Positions 60,778 to 64,000 of a stretch of 64,000 nucleotides of DNA are shown here, in pieces. Positions within the stretch are counted from its first letter, which is position 1. The number at the start of each line of letters is the position of its first letter. Source of the stretch: Lyophyllum atratum (Eukaryota > Basidiomycota > Agaricomycetes > Agaricales > Lyophyllaceae); contig JACGCN010000019.1 in NCBI GenBank assembly GCA_014905825.1, positions 496,001 to 560,000 on the forward strand, read 5' to 3'. Made by a program: the position numbers and the translations under genes. The notes beneath the pieces were generated by a model. It was not told the origin of the DNA. It saw only the letters and a list, made by a program, of their open reading frames with translations, and made no database searches.

Positions 60778-61274
60778 GGGCCTGTCCGGGTGCCCGGCTT
60801 TGGTCGGGAGCTGCCTGCCAAATTGAAGGCTTACGCTTAGGTCTCCGGCTTCGGACACTCATCGGCATTATGTAAACATTTTTTTGGTTGTCACGTCGAT
60901 GGATTTAGCAATTTTGATGCTCGTTGCCTGGAACGTGCTTTTAAGTGCCGCTGCTCGTCGTTGGCAGCAGCGAGCTCGGAAAACTTTGTCTTGGGGCACT
61001 TTCCGAGGGCGCACTTCTTTGAGGCATCATAGAGAAATCATCAGATTGAGGTTTATTCTACTTACAGCAAATTGGGACAGCTTTCGGCCACAGCATGCTA
61101 TCCCGACGCATGACGGCGGGATGCGCCCACGACCGGCGCTGCTAATCTGGACGACGACGAACGTATCAAAACATTGATTTCATTTGATCTGTTAGCGTGA
61201 CGTTGATGTGACTGATCATCAAAACGTGAGCCGGGGCGTAGGTCTCGATCAAGGCTGCGCACCCGGACAGGCCC
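60778..61274 (-). mobile_element. 497-bp MITE, copy 1 (PIF/Harbinger-like)
   Basis: Begins GGGCCTGTCCGGGTGC and ends with its inverse, flanked by TTG on both sides (60775-60777, 61275-61277), a 3-bp target duplication. Terminal inverted repeats are about 30 bp, imperfect inside. No transposase. The inner 97-residue frame is identical in copy 2, which shows how little the copies differ. TIR and 3-bp duplication suggest PIF/Harbinger. Confidence 0.85.
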
Positions 61275-61277
61275 TTG

Positions 61278-62969
61278 GACATATGGTGTACGACCTCGTG
61301 TTCTGTATGAGCACCAAGCCAATTGAATGTGGCTACATCACCCGATGCTGCCACCACTTCCCATCCTCTCTCTCGACAAACACTAGCCTCGGCTCAATCC
61401 CCTCCGCACATCCCACCGCCTGGTAAGACCACCGCTCCATCCCCTTCCGCCTCCCGCCCGACCATACAGGTGGTCGAAACATAAACGGAAGGGTCGGTCA
61501 AGGGTGGAGGCATAAACCCATTGTTGGCTGTGGCGGCGCTGCTGCTCCTACTCCTACTGCTCTGTCTTATTCGCCTTTGCCTTCTTCTTTCACCTTGCCC
61601 TTCACCTTCACCCCCGACCTTCTTCCGCCCTCGACGAGGAGAAAGACGTTTCAGAGAGCAGTACTTCAGCGGGCAAGGCGCAGGCGCAGGCGCAGTTGGG
61701 GGCGGTGGCGAGGTCATCGAGGTCGATTAGCCTTAGACGAGCCTGTGGCTAACTGTGTTGCTTCTCGCCTATCTGCTTCTGGGAGAGCTCTTAGTAATTA
61801 CGAAAAGATGGAGGAAGCGGGGAGAAGAGAGCATACCTTAATCAAGGATGGCGGACAGCCTGAGGTCGTACATGGAGTGGGAGCATATGAATCCGAGTGC
61901 GGCGTGGATGAAGCTCAATAGGTGTGAGGATGGGGTGGGAAGAAGGCGTTCCGATTCTGGATTTGTGTCTATCTCACCTGCTTTCAAAACAGCAGGCCCA
62001 GGTGCGTGTAGAGGCGCTGGAGCAGGATGGAAGCGCACCGCCTCATCCAACGCGCGATAGGACGGTGTACTCACGGTAGGTCTGACGCGGAAGTCGAATT
62101 CTCGTTAGTCATGCTAAAGGGAATAGCATGAACGGGGAGAGAGGTCGAGCGTTGAAAGCTAAGAGGAAAGAAGCATAGCACAAGAAGAATGTGGTGTGGA
62201 GGGTATCGTCTGCGTATAGTTCGCGTAATACAGGTATATAGCATACACCACGGCCGTGATCAAAACTGGCCTTGGGTGTTACAACACGCGTCATGTTCCC
62301 ATTGTCCGTCCAATCCAGAATCCAATCCAAAGATGTAAAGCATTCCAAAGCAAAAGCGGTACGATGGCCGGGTACGCCGCTCCGAAGCGCCGGTGGTACC
62401 ACTGGTCAATGAAACACGCGTCATGTTCCCGTCCGTCCCATCCAGACTCCGATCCAAGGACCGTAAAGCATTTCACAGCAAAAACGGTATGACGGCCAAT
62501 CTATGCATCTAAATATGGCGGTAATTCATTCGGGTCCTCGGTCTGTCGATCTGCGACGTAGAAAACAAGCTTCATCGAGTCGTAGAGCCGGTTATATGTC
62601 ACGCCATGCGAGCTATTGGTCTTCCTGATAGCGAAGTAGACCTTGCGTTCAACCGGGTACGTCGCCCCAAAGCGCCGGTGGTACCACTGGTGCCCACCCA
62701 CAGCGCGAGGAAGCATAAGCAAAACCTCCGCGATGAGGAATATATGCGGTCTTTTGAGGGCCAGCGCGAACGCCTGTGCCGGGGCCAATTACATGCCAAT
62801 ACAGCGTCGCCGCGAGGGACGTCCAGCCGATGGGTTGAGGAGGAGCAGAGAGGAAGCGGTAAGGAGGGAGAGCAGGAGGTGGTCGATTTGGTAGGCTGTT
62901 GTAGTGAGTATTAGCATGTGAGAGCCAAGTCACGAAAATAAACTCCGCGGCTTGTGCGGCTCAGGCTTA
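61278..62969 (-). other. Segment between the MITEs with gene fragments
   Basis: The minus strand holds coding-like bits of what may be one membrane protein: PHIFLIAEVLLMLPRAVGG with HQWYHRRFGATYP (about 62650-62790), IVPLLLWNALHLWIGFW (62290-62370), YIPVLRELYADDTLHTTFFL (62150-62240) and, farther on, a Pro/Arg/Gly-rich frame (61394-61717). The HQWYHRRFG block occurs twice (see repeat at 62281). I could not make a continuous gene. It looks like a rearranged relic. Confidence 0.3.
62281..62495. repeat. Local direct repeat inside the inter-MITE segment
   Basis: 'acgcgtcatgttccc' followed by 'atcca' and 'gtaaagcatt' occurs at about 62285-62375 and again at 62413-62495, about 85% alike. The stretch 'gcgccggtggtaccactggt' after the first copy recurs at 62672-62691. 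Confidence 0.6.
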
Positions 62970-63466
62970 GGGCCTGTCCGGGTGCGCAGCCTTGATCGAG
63001 ACCTACGCCCCGGCTCACGTTTTGATGATCAGTCACATCAACGTCACGCTAACAGATCAAATGAAATCAATGTTTTGATACGTTCGTCGTCGTCCAGATT
63101 AGCAGCGCCGGTCGTGGGCGCATCCCGCCGTCATGCGTCGGGATAGCATGCTGTGGCCGAAAGCTGTCCCAATTTGCTGTAAGTAGAATAAACCTCAATC
63201 TGATGATTTCTCTATGATGCCTCAAAGAAGTGCGCCCTCGGAAAGTGCCCCAAGACAAAGTTTTCCGAGCTCGCTGCTGCCAACGACGAGCAGCGGCACT
63301 TAAAAGCACGTTCCAGGCAACGAGCATCAAAATTGCTAAATCCATCGACGTGACAACCAAAAAAATGTTTACATAATGCCGATGAGTGTCCGAAGCCGGA
63401 GACCTAAGCGTAAGCCTTCAATTTGGCAGGCAGCTCCCGACCAAAGCCGGGCACCCGGACAGGCCC
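62970..63466 (+). mobile_element. 497-bp MITE, copy 2, inverted
   Basis: Same element as at 60778-61274 but inverted, same length, same 97-residue internal frame (minus strand here). Flanked by TTA on both sides (62967-62969, 63467-63469). Because each copy has its own matching 3-bp duplication, the two inserted separately. One end lies 84 bp from the start codon of the oxidoreductase. Confidence 0.85.
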
Positions 63467-63550
63467 TTAAGATCGGTGCTTGACAGGGAACCTCCATGGC
63501 GTTCCCTTCGAAACCGATGTCAACGACCCGTTCCGCATTCTTCAACCATC

Positions 63551-64000
63551 ATGAGGGTCGCCGTCGTCGGTTCTGGCGTCTCCGGGCTCGCAGCCACCTG
63601 GTTGCTCAACGAGTATAGTGACCACACAGTGGATCTCTACGAAGCGGACTCCCGTCCGGGCGGTCACGCCCATACCGTTCGATACACTCCGAAATCCACT
63701 GACAGTAGTCTTGGAAAAGAAAGCATCGACGTCGACACTGGCTTCATCGTCTTCAACCCGAGCACATACCCCAACTTCCTACGTTTTCTGCGCATGCACA
63801 GCAGCACCGCTGCGCTTATCCTGCCTACCGAAATGACTTTCAGCGTATCGCGAGATGGGGGAGCGTTCGAGTGGGCCGGGAAGAATCTCTTCACTGTCTT
63901 CTGCCAGGCGAAGAACTTGCTCGATCCTGGAATGTGGAGGTTGGTCTGGGATGTCGCCAGGTTCAATGCCACGGCTGGGAGGATTTTGTTGGAGGGTGAA
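63551..64000 (+). CDS. FAD-dependent amine-oxidase-like oxidoreductase (5' part)
   Basis: Open from the ATG at 63551 to the window end without stop (150 codons); the 3' part lies outside. Starts MRVAVVGSGVSGLAATWLL, a Rossmann GxGxxG dinucleotide site, then EADSRPGGHAHTV, the second FAD motif, and DTGFIVFNPSTYPNFLRFL and PTEMTFSVSRDGGAFEWAG, which mark the fungal/bacterial NAD(P)/FAD-binding amine-oxidase-like family sometimes linked to cyclopropane fatty acid synthases. Reaction not established. No intron seen so far. Promoter space is small, only 84 bp to the MITE. Confidence 0.85.
   Translation, partial: MRVAVVGSGVSGLAATWLLNEYSDHTVDLYEADSRPGGHAHTVRYTPKSTDSSLGKESIDVDTGFIVFNPSTYPNFLRFLRMHSSTAALILPTEMTFSVSRDGGAFEWAGKNLFTVFCQAKNLLDPGMWRLVWDVARFNATAGRILLEGE

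Noticed and set aside
60884..61177. 97-residue frame present twice (also 63067-63360) as a gene pair
   Set aside because: It lies inside the MITE and its duplication simply reflects the two element copies; no protein features.
60778..63466. A single composite transposon bounded by the two MITEs
   Set aside because: Each MITE has its own matching 3-bp duplication (TTG and TTA), so they inserted independently.

Overview
The window is fungal nuclear DNA, most likely from an agaricomycete basidiomycete. The evidence is very intron-dense genes with mostly 45-65 nt introns, fungal families (Zn(II)2Cys6 factor, DUF6533 membrane protein, membrane-anchored GH5 glucanase, NB-ARC/TPR receptor) and two nuclear tRNA genes with an intron just 3' of the anticodon. 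All exon models were built by eye from GT/GC...AG sites, reading frame and family knowledge. None was checked by alignment or RNA data.

Layout. 0-0.7 kb: minus-strand relic of an orphan gene family. 1.5-4.8 kb: a protein with two RING-H2-like clusters. 5.4-11 kb: tandem array of three full orphan-family genes (A, B, C) with relics between them. 11.46 kb: tRNA-Val(AAC). 13.6-18.0 kb: importin-7/8 type karyopherin (21 exons). 19.6-21.4 kb (-): actin-related protein 6, divergent from a TANGO2/NRDE protein (21.8-22.9 kb). 23.1-24.6 kb (-): Zn2Cys6 transcription factor. 27.5-29.6 kb: base-exchange type phosphatidylserine synthase. 30.2-31.3 kb: KIN17. 31.35-32.5 kb (-): unidentified, probably damaged gene. 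33.2-36.4 kb: GH5 exo-beta-1,3-glucanase with 23 exons. 37.2-39.7 and 42.2-44.7 kb: tandem MFS transporter pair, the second a pseudogene, with a 1.37 kb TIR element between them. 44.8-45.4 kb (-): GNAT acetyltransferase. 46.5-48.2 kb: TAF6. 51.5-53 kb: DUF6533 membrane protein, probably damaged. 53.5-54.4 kb (-): unidentified membrane protein. 54.60 kb: tRNA-Glu(CTC). 54.9-56.8 kb (-): threonine synthase. 57.3-60.6 kb (-): NLR-like protein (helical N-terminus, NB-ARC, TPR-like). 60.8-63.5 kb: two near-identical inverted 497 bp MITEs around a scrambled 1.7 kb segment. 63.55 kb to the end: start of an FAD-dependent oxidoreductase.

The housekeeping genes (importin, ARP6, TANGO2, PSS, KIN17, TAF6, threonine synthase) look intact and do not form one pathway. 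The accessory parts are the orphan tandem array, the MFS pair with its TIR element, and the NLR/MITE end. I see no operon, CRISPR array, rRNA or viral genome. The most noteworthy items are the orphan family with a presequence-like N-terminus, the NLR whose N-terminal exon carries a recent tandem duplication beside a fresh MITE, and the two MITE families with clear target-site duplications.
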